From an uncultured Acetobacteraceae bacterium (GTDB taxonomy: Bacteria; Pseudomonadota; Alphaproteobacteria; Acetobacterales; Acetobacteraceae): a DNA stretch of 33,497 nt. The position numbers and the translations under genes were made by a program. The notes below the pieces were generated by a model. It was not told the origin of the DNA and searched no databases. It worked only from the letters and a program-made list of their open reading frames with translations. Positions 18,980-29,575 of this stretch are shown here, piece after piece (position 1 is the stretch's first letter; every line of letters begins with the position of its first letter). The stretch is from NCBI GenBank assembly GCA_937873205.1, contig CALMVO010000029.1, positions 9,935-43,431 on the forward strand, read 5' to 3'.

Positions 18980-19309
18980 ATGATCGACGTGCTGCTGGTC
19001 CTGCATCTCCTGGTCACGCTGACGCTGATCGCCGTCGTGCTGATCCAGCGCAGCGAGGGTGGCGGGCTGGGCATCGGCTCCAGCCAGGGCATGGGCGCGT
19101 TCATGAGCGGGCGCGGCACCGCCAACCTGCTGACCCGGACCACGGCGATCCTGGGTGCCGTCTTCATGATGCTGTCGCTGTCTCTGGCGGTGTTGAACCG
19201 CGGTGGCGGCGGCCGGGGCCGCGACATCCTGGCCGTGCCGGCCGCCACGCACGCACCGGCGGCCGCTCGGCCACCCTTGCCGAACCAGCCACCGATCCCC
19301 GGTCATTAG
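18980..19309 (+). CDS. secG: Preprotein translocase subunit SecG
   Basis: Small inner-membrane subunit of the SecYEG channel. The 109 residues contain two hydrophobic helices (about 4-22 and 54-72) separated by the conserved loop QRSEGGGLGIGSSQGMGAFM, which is diagnostic. The C-terminal ~35 residues are Ala/Pro-rich, as in many alphaproteobacterial SecG proteins. It follows tpiA by 18 bp. A repeat with a very strong hairpin starts 8 bp after its stop and is a likely terminator. Confidence 0.93.
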   Translation: MIDVLLVLHLLVTLTLIAVVLIQRSEGGGLGIGSSQGMGAFMSGRGTANLLTRTTAILGAVFMMLSLSLAVLNRGGGGRGRDILAVPAATHAPAAARPPLPNQPPIPGH

Positions 19310-19317
19310 CCATGCGC

Positions 19318-19465
19318 AGGCCAGGGCGCTGCCCTGGCTCGATTGGGGACCGTCAAGCGAAGCGTGCTCGCGCAGGTGCCGACGAACCGGGGTCTGGGAC
19401 GGTCGTGCGCGAGCACGCTTCGCTTGACGGTCCCAGTGGGGTCCAGGGGCAAATCCGCTGGCCTT
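19318..19465 (+). repeat. Family A intergenic repeat, copy 3, with a 29-bp hairpin
   Basis: About 148 bp, starting AGGCCAGGGC after secG and ending in GGTCCAGGGG...CTGGCCTT just before the amine oxidase start. Its ends are inverted (AGGCCAG and CTGGCC). The interior is a perfect 29-bp inverted repeat (19346-19374 with 19406-19434, loop 31 nt). Part of that arm, AGCACGCT followed by TGACG, recurs in the copy after eno, so the internal hairpin seems to be a family module. Confidence 0.75.
19346..19434 (+). terminator. Strong stem-loop after secG (29-bp perfect stem)
   Basis: The arms 19346-19374 and 19406-19434 are exact reverse complements over 29 bp. This is the longest perfect stem I found in the window. 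It lies 36 bp after the secG stop and would stop or strongly slow transcription, although it lacks a T-run. It also separates tpiA-secG from the amine oxidase gene. Confidence 0.55.
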
Positions 19466-19472
19466 CCCGTCC

Positions 19473-20759
19473 ATGAACGACTGCGAGATCGCGATCGTCG
19501 GTGCCGGCGCCTCCGGCCTCGCCGCCGCCGCGTGGCTACGGGCGCGCGGCCACGAGGTCGTGCTGCTCGAGGCCGGCGACCGGATCGGCGGCCGTGCGCG
19601 GACGTCGCATCGTCCCGAGCTGGGCGGTGCCTCGATTGACGAAGGCGCCACCTGGCTACACCAGACCGACCGCAACCCGCTGCTGGAGCTGGCGCGGGCC
19701 GCCGGCGATGAGCTGCACGAGGCGCACCAGGGCGGCCGGCGGCTGATGGTCGGCGGCCGCATCGCCAACGAGGGCGAGGCGGCCGCCTACGATGCCGCCG
19801 ACGCCGCCTGGCGGAAGCGGGCGGCGCTGTTGGCCGAAGGGCCGGACCAGGCGCTGTCCGCGGTCGGCGACGGGTGCGTGCCGAACCCCTGGACCGCCAA
19901 CGTCGAGGCCTGGGAGGGCACGGTCATCGCGGCGGCAGACGCCGATAGCCTGTCGCTGCACGACTGGCACGGCAACGAGCTGGCCGAGGGCGACATCCGG
20001 CCGGGTCGCGGCATGGGCGCGCTGCTGGAGCGGAGGCTGGGACCGCTGGCGGGGCCGGTGCGGCTCGGCGTCACCGTCCGGACGATCGACTGGCGCCGGC
20101 CAGGCATCGTCGAGGTCGAGACGTCGGCGGGCCGGCTGCGGGTGCGGGCCTGCATCGTCACCGTCTCGACCGGGGTGCTGCGCGACGGCCGGGTCGGCTT
20201 CCTGCCGGCCCTGCCCGACGACCTCCGGAGCGCGCTCGACGGGCTGCCGATGGGACTGCTCAGCAAGATGGCGCTGGCCGGACGGGACGACGCGTCGCGG
20301 TCGCGGCTGGGGGTCCCGCCCGGCATGCTGATCGAGCGGCGGCTGGAGGGGCGCCGCGACCCGCTGATGCTGCTGCATGCCTGGCCGGACGACGCGCCAT
20401 ACGTCACCGGCTACGTCGGCGGCCGCCATGCCTGGTCGTTCAGCGGCCGCGAGACGGAGGCGCTGGAGGAGATGCGGCTGCGGCTCCGCGAGTCGCTGGG
20501 GGCGGAGGCGGTCGCGATGTTGGCGGAGGCGGGCTGGGTCTCGCGCTGGGGCAGTGACCCGCTGTTCCTGGGCGCCTATGCCTATGCCCGCCCGGGCCAC
20601 GCCGATGCGCGGGGCCGGCTGGGGCGGCCGTTCGCGGATCAGCGGATCGTGCTGGCCGGCGAGGCCTGCTGCACCGATGGGATGGCCGGCACGGTGGGGG
20701 GTGCCATGCGTGACGGCGAGCGGGCCGCGCGTGCGGTGGCGGCTCTGCCGCGAGGCTGA
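19473..20759 (+). CDS. Flavin-containing amine oxidase (FAD-dependent oxidoreductase)
   Basis: Predicted FAD enzyme of the monoamine oxidase family, 428 residues. The N-terminal FAD-binding IVGAGASGLAAA (about 8-19), the acidic end of the second strand (LLEAGDRIGGRART), EGATWLH, and the C-terminal FAD-contact block (LAGEACCTDGMAGTVGGA) are all present. Substrate cannot be told from sequence; polyamine or aromatic amine oxidation are options. It interrupts what I recall as the tpiA-secG-pyrG string, so it may be an insertion. The start lies 8 bp after a repeat and has no recognisable ribosome-binding site, yet no later Met preserves the FAD motif. Confidence 0.88.
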   Translation: MNDCEIAIVGAGASGLAAAAWLRARGHEVVLLEAGDRIGGRARTSHRPELGGASIDEGATWLHQTDRNPLLELARAAGDELHEAHQGGRRLMVGGRIANEGEAAAYDAADAAWRKRAALLAEGPDQALSAVGDGCVPNPWTANVEAWEGTVIAAADADSLSLHDWHGNELAEGDIRPGRGMGALLERRLGPLAGPVRLGVTVRTIDWRRPGIVEVETSAGRLRVRACIVTVSTGVLRDGRVGFLPALPDDLRSALDGLPMGLLSKMALAGRDDASRSRLGVPPGMLIERRLEGRRDPLMLLHAWPDDAPYVTGYVGGRHAWSFSGRETEALEEMRLRLRESLGAEAVAMLAEAGWVSRWGSDPLFLGAYAYARPGHADARGRLGRPFADQRIVLAGEACCTDGMAGTVGGAMRDGERAARAVAALPRG

Positions 20760-22445
<1,686 letters not shown>

Positions 22446-22512
22446 CCGCGCGGCCGCGTGCTTCGCGGGCGATCCGCTGCTAGAACCCCGTCGATATCGC
22501 TCCGGAGACACC

Positions 22513-22977
22513 ATGCCGTTCGCCCATCCGCGTCTCGCCGCCTGCTGCCTGGCCGGCCTGCTCGCCGCCGCCGTCCCCGCGCGAGCCGATACGCCGACGG
22601 CGGCGGCCGCTTTCATGAAGCAGATGGCGTCCCAGCCCGGGGTGGTCACGCTGCCGTCCGGACTCGAATACAAGGTGGTCTCGTCCGGCGACGCGTCCGG
22701 CCGGCACCCCGCGGCCACCGACAGCGTGCTGGTCAACTATGTCGGCAAGCTGTCGGACGGCGCGATCTTCGACGATTCAAAGGGCCAGATCGTGACGCTG
22801 CCGCTGGGCCAGGTGATCAAGGGCTGGACCGAGGGGCTGCAGCTGATGCGACCCGGCGACGTGTGGATGTTCTACATCCCGCCGGCGCTGGCCTACGGCG
22901 CCAAGGGTGCTGGCCCGATCCCGGAGAACGCGGCGCTGGCGTTCCGCATCGAGCTGGTCGCGATCTCGGACCAGTGA
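22513..22977 (+). CDS. Periplasmic FKBP-type peptidyl-prolyl cis-trans isomerase
   Basis: Predicted exported prolyl isomerase of 154 residues. The ATG at 22513 has a GGAGA site and is followed by a signal peptide (about residues 1-25, ending ARAD). The FKBP domain spans about 45-152, with VLVNYVGKLSDGAIFDDS, PLGQVIKGWTEGLQLM, GDVWMFYIPPALAYGAKG and the closing AALAFRIELVAI strand; the usual pocket residues (Y, F, D, W, Y) are in place. A longer frame upstream overlaps pyrG and is not real. Convergent with DUF3429, with only 10 bp between stops. Confidence 0.92.
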   Translation: MPFAHPRLAACCLAGLLAAAVPARADTPTAAAAFMKQMASQPGVVTLPSGLEYKVVSSGDASGRHPAATDSVLVNYVGKLSDGAIFDDSKGQIVTLPLGQVIKGWTEGLQLMRPGDVWMFYIPPALAYGAKGAGPIPENAALAFRIELVAISDQ

Positions 22978-22987
22978 CGGTCCGGCC

Positions 22988-23461
22988 TCAGACGAGGCGG
23001 GCGAGCAGCACCGCGGCCACGCAGAACGCCACGACGGCGGTGAGCAGCCAGCGCAGCGTCGTGTAGCCGGCCGGCATCAGCCCGCGCCGCCCCGCCCGCG
23101 CCTCCACGAAGGCGGTGGCCAGATGGCCAGCCAGCAGCACCGCCAGGGCCAGCAGCGGCGAGGCCACCAGCGGGATCATCAGCGCGCCCCAGCCGACCAG
23201 CGCCGGCAGCACGCCGAGCGAGAGCCGCGCCCGCTGCAGCCGAGGCTGGACGACGACGCCGTGCGGGTCTCCAGCCAGCGCCAGGCCCCAATGCACCGCG
23301 CCGAGGAAGGCCAGGATCACCGCGCCGTAGTCGATGAAGGCCGCCAGCAGGCGCGGCACCGGCACGGCGGCCGGGAAGAACAGCAGGGCGGCGGCGCCGG
23401 CGACGAAGGGGATCAGGCCGCCAAGGCCGAGCACGATGGCGAGGAACGGCAGGCGTCTCAT
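22988..23461 (-). CDS. DUF3429-family integral membrane protein
   Basis: Predicted inner-membrane protein of 157 residues with about five helices, roughly 4-27, 36-58, 78-95, 99-115 and 133-156. The segment IDYGAVILAFLGAVHWGLAL (about 43-62) matches what I know of DUF3429 proteins; function is unknown. I chose the ATG complementary to 23459-23461, which has a GGAG site; an upstream Met would add a charged 14-residue extension. It lies on the minus strand within the pyrG-eno stretch, facing the FKBP gene. Confidence 0.8.
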   Translation of the reverse strand: MRRLPFLAIVLGLGGLIPFVAGAAALLFFPAAVPVPRLLAAFIDYGAVILAFLGAVHWGLALAGDPHGVVVQPRLQRARLSLGVLPALVGWGALMIPLVASPLLALAVLLAGHLATAFVEARAGRRGLMPAGYTTLRWLLTAVVAFCVAAVLLARLV

Positions 23462-23538
23462 CGGATGGTCTCCGGGGGCGACGGGATCGCGCCGCCGTGT
23501 CATGCCGGCGCCCTTGCGGAAAGCCAAGCAGATGGTGA

Positions 23539-24852
<1,314 letters not shown>

Positions 24853-24992
24853 AAGGCCAGGGGCGTCGTGCGGAGCACGCTGGCGCGTGACGCCCCTGAA
24901 CCCTGCCAAAGGCGGAACCTTTGGAAACCGCCCATGAAATGGGTTCCAAGGGCCGCCGGCCCTTGGCGGGTCCAGGGCAGAGCCCTGGCCTT
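24853..24992. repeat. Family A intergenic repeat, copy 4 (most complete)
   Basis: A 140-bp element with inverted ends AAGGCCAGGG (24853-24862) and CCCTGGCCTT (24983-24992). Internally it has a 9-bp stem AGGGGCGTC/GACGCCCCT (24859-24867 with 24889-24897), CCCAT/ATGGG (24931-24943), CCAAGGGCC/GGCCCTTGG (24946-24966) and CCAGGGC/GCCCTGG (24972-24988). It begins right after the eno TAG and its last two bases belong to the TAA of the convergent gene. A bidirectional terminator role is plausible. Confidence 0.85.
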
Positions 24993-25836
24993 ATGACGTG
25001 GTGAGATCCAACCGCAGCGTCATGCAATAGGCGCCGCCGCCACTCAGGATGAAGGGCGCGAGACTGACCTCGTTGACCAGGTAGCCGCGCTCGGCGAACC
25101 GTGCCTTCAGGCGCGGCGTAGCGCGGGCCATCACCACCGTGCGGTCCAGCGCCACCGCGTTCACGCAGAAGCGGGCGGCGTCGTCCGGGTCGGCCTCCAT
25201 GCGCAGATCGGGCGGCACCGAGGCGTGGATGGCGGCGAGCCCCGCCCGAGTGAAGGCCGGCGGATAGAAGAACACCTCGCCATGCGGCAGCACGCAGAGG
25301 CAGGTGTCGAGGTGGTAGAACTGCTCGGTCGCGAGCGCGAGCGCGATGTGGTCGATGCCGAACATTTCGGCCACGTGGGCCGGCGCCTCCGGGCTGGAGC
25401 GCGGACCGTAGCCGGTCCAGGCGAGCCGCCGCGTAGGGTCCCAGATGCAGTCGCCGGAGCCCTCCTGGAACATCCCGTCCGGCAGGTTGACCACCTCGTC
25501 GAGCAGGCCGCGCTGCCGCAGTGCCTCGAACGCGGTGCGGAACGCCGGCTCCTCACCCTGCCGCTGCGGATGGCGGAAGGCGGCGACCAGCGCCTTGCGG
25601 TCGAGCACGATGCCGCCGTTGGCCGGAAACACCATGTCGGGCAGCCCCGCCACGCCGTCGAGCAGCTCGACTTCGCCGCCAGCCTCGCGCAGCGCCACCC
25701 GCAGCGCCTGGAAGGCGGCGCGCGCTTCGGCCCGATGCGCGGCCGGGTTCTCGGACCAGGTTCCGGGCTTCATCCACGGGTTGATGGCGTAGGACACCTC
25801 GTAGTGCGTCGGTGGGACCAGGAGGTAGAGGGGCAT
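24991..25836 (-). CDS. Amidinotransferase/dimethylarginine dimethylaminohydrolase-like enzyme
   Basis: Predicted guanidino-group-modifying enzyme of 281 residues. The conserved pattern is YHLDTCLCVL (H175 as catalytic His), MVFPANGGIVLD near 68-79, FQEGSGDCIWD, and the C-terminal GGGAYCMTLRL with C271 as the probable nucleophile. This fits the DDAH/arginine deiminase-related branch, where members hydrolyse arginine, methylarginines or related guanidines; the substrate here is not decidable. The ATG complementary to 25834-25836 has a GGAG site. The TAA stop overlaps a repeat end. Divergent from ftsB over 176 bp, in which I see no clear promoter. Confidence 0.85.
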   Translation of the reverse strand: MPLYLLVPPTHYEVSYAINPWMKPGTWSENPAAHRAEARAAFQALRVALREAGGEVELLDGVAGLPDMVFPANGGIVLDRKALVAAFRHPQRQGEEPAFRTAFEALRQRGLLDEVVNLPDGMFQEGSGDCIWDPTRRLAWTGYGPRSSPEAPAHVAEMFGIDHIALALATEQFYHLDTCLCVLPHGEVFFYPPAFTRAGLAAIHASVPPDLRMEADPDDAARFCVNAVALDRTVVMARATPRLKARFAERGYLVNEVSLAPFILSGGGAYCMTLRLDLTTS

Positions 25837-26012
25837 GGGCTTTGGCTCCGCTGCTAGGCTCCGGCGCCGCCGGCGGGGACGTGTCGAGCTGGTCACACGA
25901 TGCGAAATTCGAGCGCGGTCGTGCTGCGGCATAGCAAGCGGTTGCGCGGTCACGCTAGGGTCGGGGCGATGAACACGCCGGCGCGAGCGGGCCGGCTGGG
26001 GGAACGAGGGCG

Positions 26013-26339
26013 ATGAGCTTCGCACGCGCGATCAGGCGCACGGTCCGGGCGGCGCTGCCGCCGCTTCTGTTCCTGTCGCTGGTGGGGTATTTCGGCTGGA
26101 ACGCCACCCAGGGCGCGCATGGGCTGCGCAGCTACCGCAATCAGCTGACGCTGCTCGGTCAGGCAGACGCGGCAAAGACGGCGGCGGTGGCCGAGCAGGC
26201 CGCCTGGACCCAACGGGTGTCCGGACTGCGGGATGGCGGGCTCGACGCCGATACCCTCAATGAGCGGTCCCGCTCGATGCTCAACCTGGCCGAGCCGAAC
26301 GAGCTGGTCGTGCCCTATGGCAACAACAGGCTCTATTAA
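26013..26339 (+). CDS. ftsB: FtsB/DivIC-like septum formation initiator
   Basis: Small bitopic membrane protein of the divisome, normally in complex with FtsL and FtsQ. The 108 residues have one membrane helix (about 15-29, LPPLLFLSLVGYFGW) followed by a helical region (about 35-70) suited to coiled-coil pairing and the conserved end ARSMLNLAEPNELVV-like segment (here RSMLNLAEPNELVV). A GAGG site precedes the ATG. In relatives I recall it between eno and pdhA; here it is followed by convergent flp. The TAA stop overlaps the flp stop in the palindrome TTAA. Confidence 0.87.
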   Translation: MSFARAIRRTVRAALPPLLFLSLVGYFGWNATQGAHGLRSYRNQLTLLGQADAAKTAAVAEQAAWTQRVSGLRDGGLDADTLNERSRSMLNLAEPNELVVPYGNNRLY

Positions 26340-26506
26340 AGGCTGCTGGCGATCCTATCGAAGACGGTCGTCAGGTTGGTGCCGAGCCTCCCCACGGTCG
26401 TCGCGATGACGCCCGAAATAAGGGCGGCGAGCAGGCCATACTCGAGAGCGGTAACGCCACGACGGTCGGCTATCAGGCCGAGCCAGACAACGACGCGGTC
26501 GCGCAT
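26336..26506 (-). CDS. Flp/Fap-type pilin (orphan)
   Basis: A 56-residue type IVb prepilin-like protein, too short for many gene finders. The leader ends with Gly17; processing before VTALEYGLLAALISG would leave Glu at +5 and Tyr at +6, as in Flp pilins, followed by one hydrophobic helix (about 25-41). The ATG (complement of 26504-26506) has a GGGAG site; the frame is open for 25 more codons upstream without features. No tad/cpa assembly genes are visible, so the assembly system must be elsewhere or lost. The stop codons of this gene and ftsB overlap by 3 bases. Confidence 0.82.
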   Translation of the reverse strand: MRDRVVVWLGLIADRRGVTALEYGLLAALISGVIATTVGRLGTNLTTVFDRIASSL

Positions 26507-26537
26507 CTCACATCTCCCGGCCGCCTGGGGCGACGCT

Positions 26538-26568
26538 TGGCATGGTCGCCGGGTCTCGGTCCATGCCA
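26538..26568. other. Inverted repeat upstream of the pilin gene
   Basis: TGGCATGG (26538-26545) and CCATGCCA (26561-26568) pair perfectly over 8 bp around 15 nt. It lies 32 bp upstream of the pilin start and 129 bp downstream of rpmG. It could be an operator for the pilin or the rpmG terminator. No other structure in this 190-bp gap is convincing. Confidence 0.35.
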
Positions 26569-26696
26569 GCCTTCGGCACAAACCTACCAGGTCCTGGGGC
26601 CATCGTGTCGGTTCGAGGTTTCGAAAGCGTTAACCGATCGCGACCGACGCGCACGTCCCGCCGCGCGGAACCGGACAGCAAGCTTCAAAGAGCAGC

Positions 26697-26864
26697 CTAC
26701 TTGATCTTGGCTTCCCGATACTCGACGTGCTTGCGGGCGACAGGGTCATACTTCTTCAGCGACAGCTTGCCGGTCTGCGCGCGGGCGTTCTTCTTGGTGA
26801 CGTAGAAATGTCCGGTGTCCGCGCTGGACACCAGCTTGATCTGGATCGTGTTGCTCTTCGCCAT
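26697..26864 (-). CDS. rpmG: 50S ribosomal protein L33
   Basis: The 55-residue product begins [18 protein letters not shown] and ends [11 protein letters not shown], with the diagnostic FYVTKKN near residues 20-26 and KYDPVARKH near 38-46. This is the zinc-independent (Cys-less) form of L33. The ATG is complementary to 26862-26864, with a GAGG site 11 bases upstream. It stands alone, as L33 genes often do in alphaproteobacteria, and its short length makes it easy to miss. It is divergent from moeA across 152 bp. Confidence 0.96.
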   Translation of the reverse strand: MAKSNTIQIKLVSSADTGHFYVTKKNARAQTGKLSLKKYDPVARKHVEYREAKIK

Positions 26865-27016
26865 GGGTCTTCAGCCTCTGCCTGCCGCCGCGGTCGCGAC
26901 CGGGTCGCAGCTTCGGGGGTCACGGGGGCGGAAAATGCGCATGCCCGCCCGTGAGGTCAAGCACCGTCTCGCCGGCATGGCTGTCGGGGTGGACGCCACC
27001 GGGCTAGAACGGCTCC

Positions 27017-28240
27017 ATGCTCAGCGTCGACGAAGCCCGGACCAGGATCCTCGCAGCCCTGCGGCCGCTGCCGGCGGAGATCGTGGCGCTGCCCCAGGCC
27101 TGGGGCCGCGTCGCGGCGGCGCCGCTGCACGCCCGGCTGCACAACCCACCGGCCGACCTCTCGGCGATGGACGGCTACGCGGTGCGCGCCGCCGACGCGG
27201 TGGGCGGAGCCCGGCTGCGGGTACGGGGCGAGGCACCGGCCGGTCATCCGTTCGATGGCGCTGTCGGCCCGGGGGAGTGCGTGCGGCTGTTCACCGGGAG
27301 CGTGATGCCGGACGGAAGCGACTGCGTGCTGATCCAGGAGGATGCGGACCGCGCCGGCGATACGGTGCTGGTACGGGAGGCGGTGGCGCGTGGCCGCCAC
27401 ATCCGGCGCCGCGGCCAGGACTTCGCGGTGGGCGACATGCTGGTGCGGGCCGGACGGCGGATCGGCGCTCGTGACATCGGGGTCGCCGCCGCCGGCAACC
27501 ACGCCTGGATGGCGGTGCACCGGCGGCCGCGGGTGGCGCTGCTGGCGACGGGCGACGAGCTGGCGCTGCCCGGCGACCCGGTGCCGCCCGGGGGGGTGGT
27601 GAATTCCAACACGCCGATGCTGGGCGCCCTGGTTCGCGCCGCCGGGGCGACGCCGGTCCTGCTGCCGCTCGCCCGCGACGACGTGGCGGCGATCGCGGCG
27701 GCGGCCGACGGCCTGGCCGGCATCGACATGCTGGTCACCATCGGCGGCGCCAGCGTCGGCGACTTCGACCTGGTGCAGAGCGGACTGGCCGGGCGCGGGC
27801 TTGAGCTCGATTTCTGGAAGATCGCGATGCGGCCGGGCAAGCCGCTGATGCACGGCAGCATCGGCGTCGGCGATGCGCGACTGCCGGTGCTGGGGCTGCC
27901 CGGCAATCCGGTCTCGGCCCTGGTCTGCTCGCTGCTGTTCCTGATACCGGCCCTGGCCGTACTGTCGGGCGAGTGTGCGGCCGACGCGGCGCTGCAGCCC
28001 GAGCGGGCGCGGCTCGGCGCCCCGCTCGGGCTCAACGACCATCGTACTGACCATCTGCGGGCGTCCCTTACGACCACCACCGACGGCGGATTCGTGGTGA
28101 CGCCGTTTCCACGTCAGGATTCCGGCATGCTACGCCGACTCGCCGAATGCGAAGCGCTTATCCTGCGCGCGCCGCATGCGCCGCCGCTCGACGCCGGCGC
28201 CGAGGTCGAGATCCTGCGTCTCGATCGGCTCGGCATCTGA
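27017..28240 (+). CDS. moeA: Molybdopterin molybdenumtransferase
   Basis: Inserts molybdate into adenylated molybdopterin. The 407 residues show DLSAMDGYAVRA near 47-58, LFTGSVMPDGSDCVLIQED, GVAAAGN, LLATGDEL, NSNTPMLGALV, TIGGASVGDFD, KIAMRPGKPLMHG and the LPGNPVSALV motif, in family order. The ATG follows a weak ribosome-binding site. The two molybdopterin genes in the window, moaC and moeA, are 16 kb apart here although I recall them adjacent in relatives. It is followed by lexA after 122 bp, with a separate SOS promoter. Confidence 0.96.
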   Translation: MLSVDEARTRILAALRPLPAEIVALPQAWGRVAAAPLHARLHNPPADLSAMDGYAVRAADAVGGARLRVRGEAPAGHPFDGAVGPGECVRLFTGSVMPDGSDCVLIQEDADRAGDTVLVREAVARGRHIRRRGQDFAVGDMLVRAGRRIGARDIGVAAAGNHAWMAVHRRPRVALLATGDELALPGDPVPPGGVVNSNTPMLGALVRAAGATPVLLPLARDDVAAIAAAADGLAGIDMLVTIGGASVGDFDLVQSGLAGRGLELDFWKIAMRPGKPLMHGSIGVGDARLPVLGLPGNPVSALVCSLLFLIPALAVLSGECAADAALQPERARLGAPLGLNDHRTDHLRASLTTTTDGGFVVTPFPRQDSGMLRRLAECEALILRAPHAPPLDAGAEVEILRLDRLGI

Positions 28241-28260
28241 GACGAATTGCGTCGCGGCGC

Positions 28261-28290
28261 TTGACCAGGCACCAAGAACCAATATAGAAC
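28261..28290 (+). promoter_or_regulatory. lexA promoter with overlapping SOS box
   Basis: TTGACC (28261-28266) and TATAGA (28283-28288) are separated by 16 bp, a good sigma-70-type promoter. GAAC-N7-GAAC occupies 28276-28290, the alphaproteobacterial LexA operator, covering the -10. LexA bound there would block its own transcription. Confidence 0.85.
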
Positions 28291-28362
28291 AAGGATCTAG
28301 TTGCTGCTTTGTTCTTGGACTCTCATGTTCGGAATGAGCCGGTCGGATGAGGGGAGTCGTTG

Positions 28363-29100
28363 ATGCTCACGCGCAAGCAGCACGAATTGCTGAGCTACAT
28401 CGACGTGCACCTGAAGGAAACCGGCTTCTCGCCCAGTTTCGATGAGATGAAGGATGCGCTCAACCTGCGCTCGAAGTCGGGCATCCACCGGCTGATCTCG
28501 GCGCTGGAGGAGCGCGGCTTCCTGCGGCGCCGGCACCATCGGGCGCGAGCGCTCGAGGTGCTGCGGCTGCCGGACGGCGGCGCCCGCGCGGTGGCCGAGC
28601 CGGGTCCGGCCCCCGCGTCCGCTCCGGATGCCGGCGAGGAGCCCGGCTTCGCGCCCAACGTCATCAAGGGCGATTTCCACCAGAGGCTGTCCGGCGTGCG
28701 CGCCGCCGCCGATGCCGGGGCTGTGCAGCTGCCGATGTACGGCCGCATCGCCGCCGGCCTGCCGATCGAGGCGCTGCGCGATACCGGCACCCATGTCGCG
28801 GTGCCGATGGCGCTGATCGGCGGCGGCGAGCACTACGCGCTGGAGGTCGCCGGCGACTCCATGATCGAGGCCGGCATCCTGGACGGCGATACCGTGGTCA
28901 TCCGCCGCGACGACACCGCCGAAAACGGGCAGATCGTGGTGGCGCTGATCGACGATGGCGAGGTCACGCTGAAGCGCCTGCGCCGGCGCGGCAGCGCGGT
29001 CGCCCTCGAGCCGGCCAACGCGCGCTACGAGACCCGGATCGTGCCGTCCGATCGCGTGCGGGTGCAGGGACGGCTGGTCGGGCTGCTGCGCCGCTACTGA
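28363..29100 (+). CDS. lexA: LexA repressor
   Basis: SOS-response repressor, 245 residues, which self-cleaves when RecA filaments form. The N-terminal winged helix begins [17 protein letters not shown] and includes a recognition region [22 protein letters not shown] ~50-residue Ala/Pro-rich linker follows. The peptidase part has the cleavage pair A131-G132 in RIAAGLP, nucleophile S166 in GDSMIEAG, and general base K204 in VTLKRL. A GGGGAG site precedes the ATG at 28363. Autoregulation is supported by the SOS box upstream. It is 14 bp from the following acetyltransferase gene, which may be co-induced. Confidence 0.97.
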   Translation: MLTRKQHELLSYIDVHLKETGFSPSFDEMKDALNLRSKSGIHRLISALEERGFLRRRHHRARALEVLRLPDGGARAVAEPGPAPASAPDAGEEPGFAPNVIKGDFHQRLSGVRAAADAGAVQLPMYGRIAAGLPIEALRDTGTHVAVPMALIGGGEHYALEVAGDSMIEAGILDGDTVVIRRDDTAENGQIVVALIDDGEVTLKRLRRRGSAVALEPANARYETRIVPSDRVRVQGRLVGLLRRY

Positions 29101-29113
29101 ACCGGGCTTCCAA

Positions 29114-29575
29114 GTGGCCTACGAGGTCGCGCTGCCGGACGGGCACATGATCAGCGACGATCGCAGCCGGCTGGACATGGCGTTCGTGCACGCGATGCTG
29201 GCCGGGGCTTACTGGACGGACGGACGGCCGCCGGCGCTGACGGACCGGAGCTGGGCGAACTGCCTCTGCTTCGGCGTCCGTGCGCCGGATGGCAGCCCGG
29301 CGGGATGCGCCCGGGTGCTGACCGACCTCACCTTCCGCGCGCACCTGGCCGACCTCGTCATCCGTCCGGCGTCGCGCGGATGCGGTCTCGGGATCGCCCT
29401 GGTCACCGCCATCCTGGCGCATCCGGAGCTCGCGACGGTGACGCGCTGGACGCTCGCCACCGCCGACGCGCACCGGCTCTACGCCCGCTTCGGTTTCCGG
29501 TCCGGCGCGTCGGACGCGGGCTGGATGACGCTCGATCGGGAGGCGGCCTCGACTGTCGCCAGCGCGGGCATCTGA
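29114..29575 (+). CDS. GNAT-family N-acetyltransferase (GTG start)
   Basis: Predicted acetyl-CoA-dependent acetyltransferase, 153 residues. The central segment ADLVIRPASRGCGLGIALV (about 79-97) is the acetyl-CoA-binding motif A of GNAT proteins, followed by WTLATADAHRLYARFGF, the typical motif B. Substrate is unknown. The GTG at 29114 lies 14 bases after the lexA stop; there is no strong ribosome-binding site, and ATG at codon 12 is an alternative. The last 97 bp overlap the convergent bioCD gene. Closeness to lexA suggests shared SOS induction. Confidence 0.85.
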   Translation: MAYEVALPDGHMISDDRSRLDMAFVHAMLAGAYWTDGRPPALTDRSWANCLCFGVRAPDGSPAGCARVLTDLTFRAHLADLVIRPASRGCGLGIALVTAILAHPELATVTRWTLATADAHRLYARFGFRSGASDAGWMTLDREAASTVASAGI

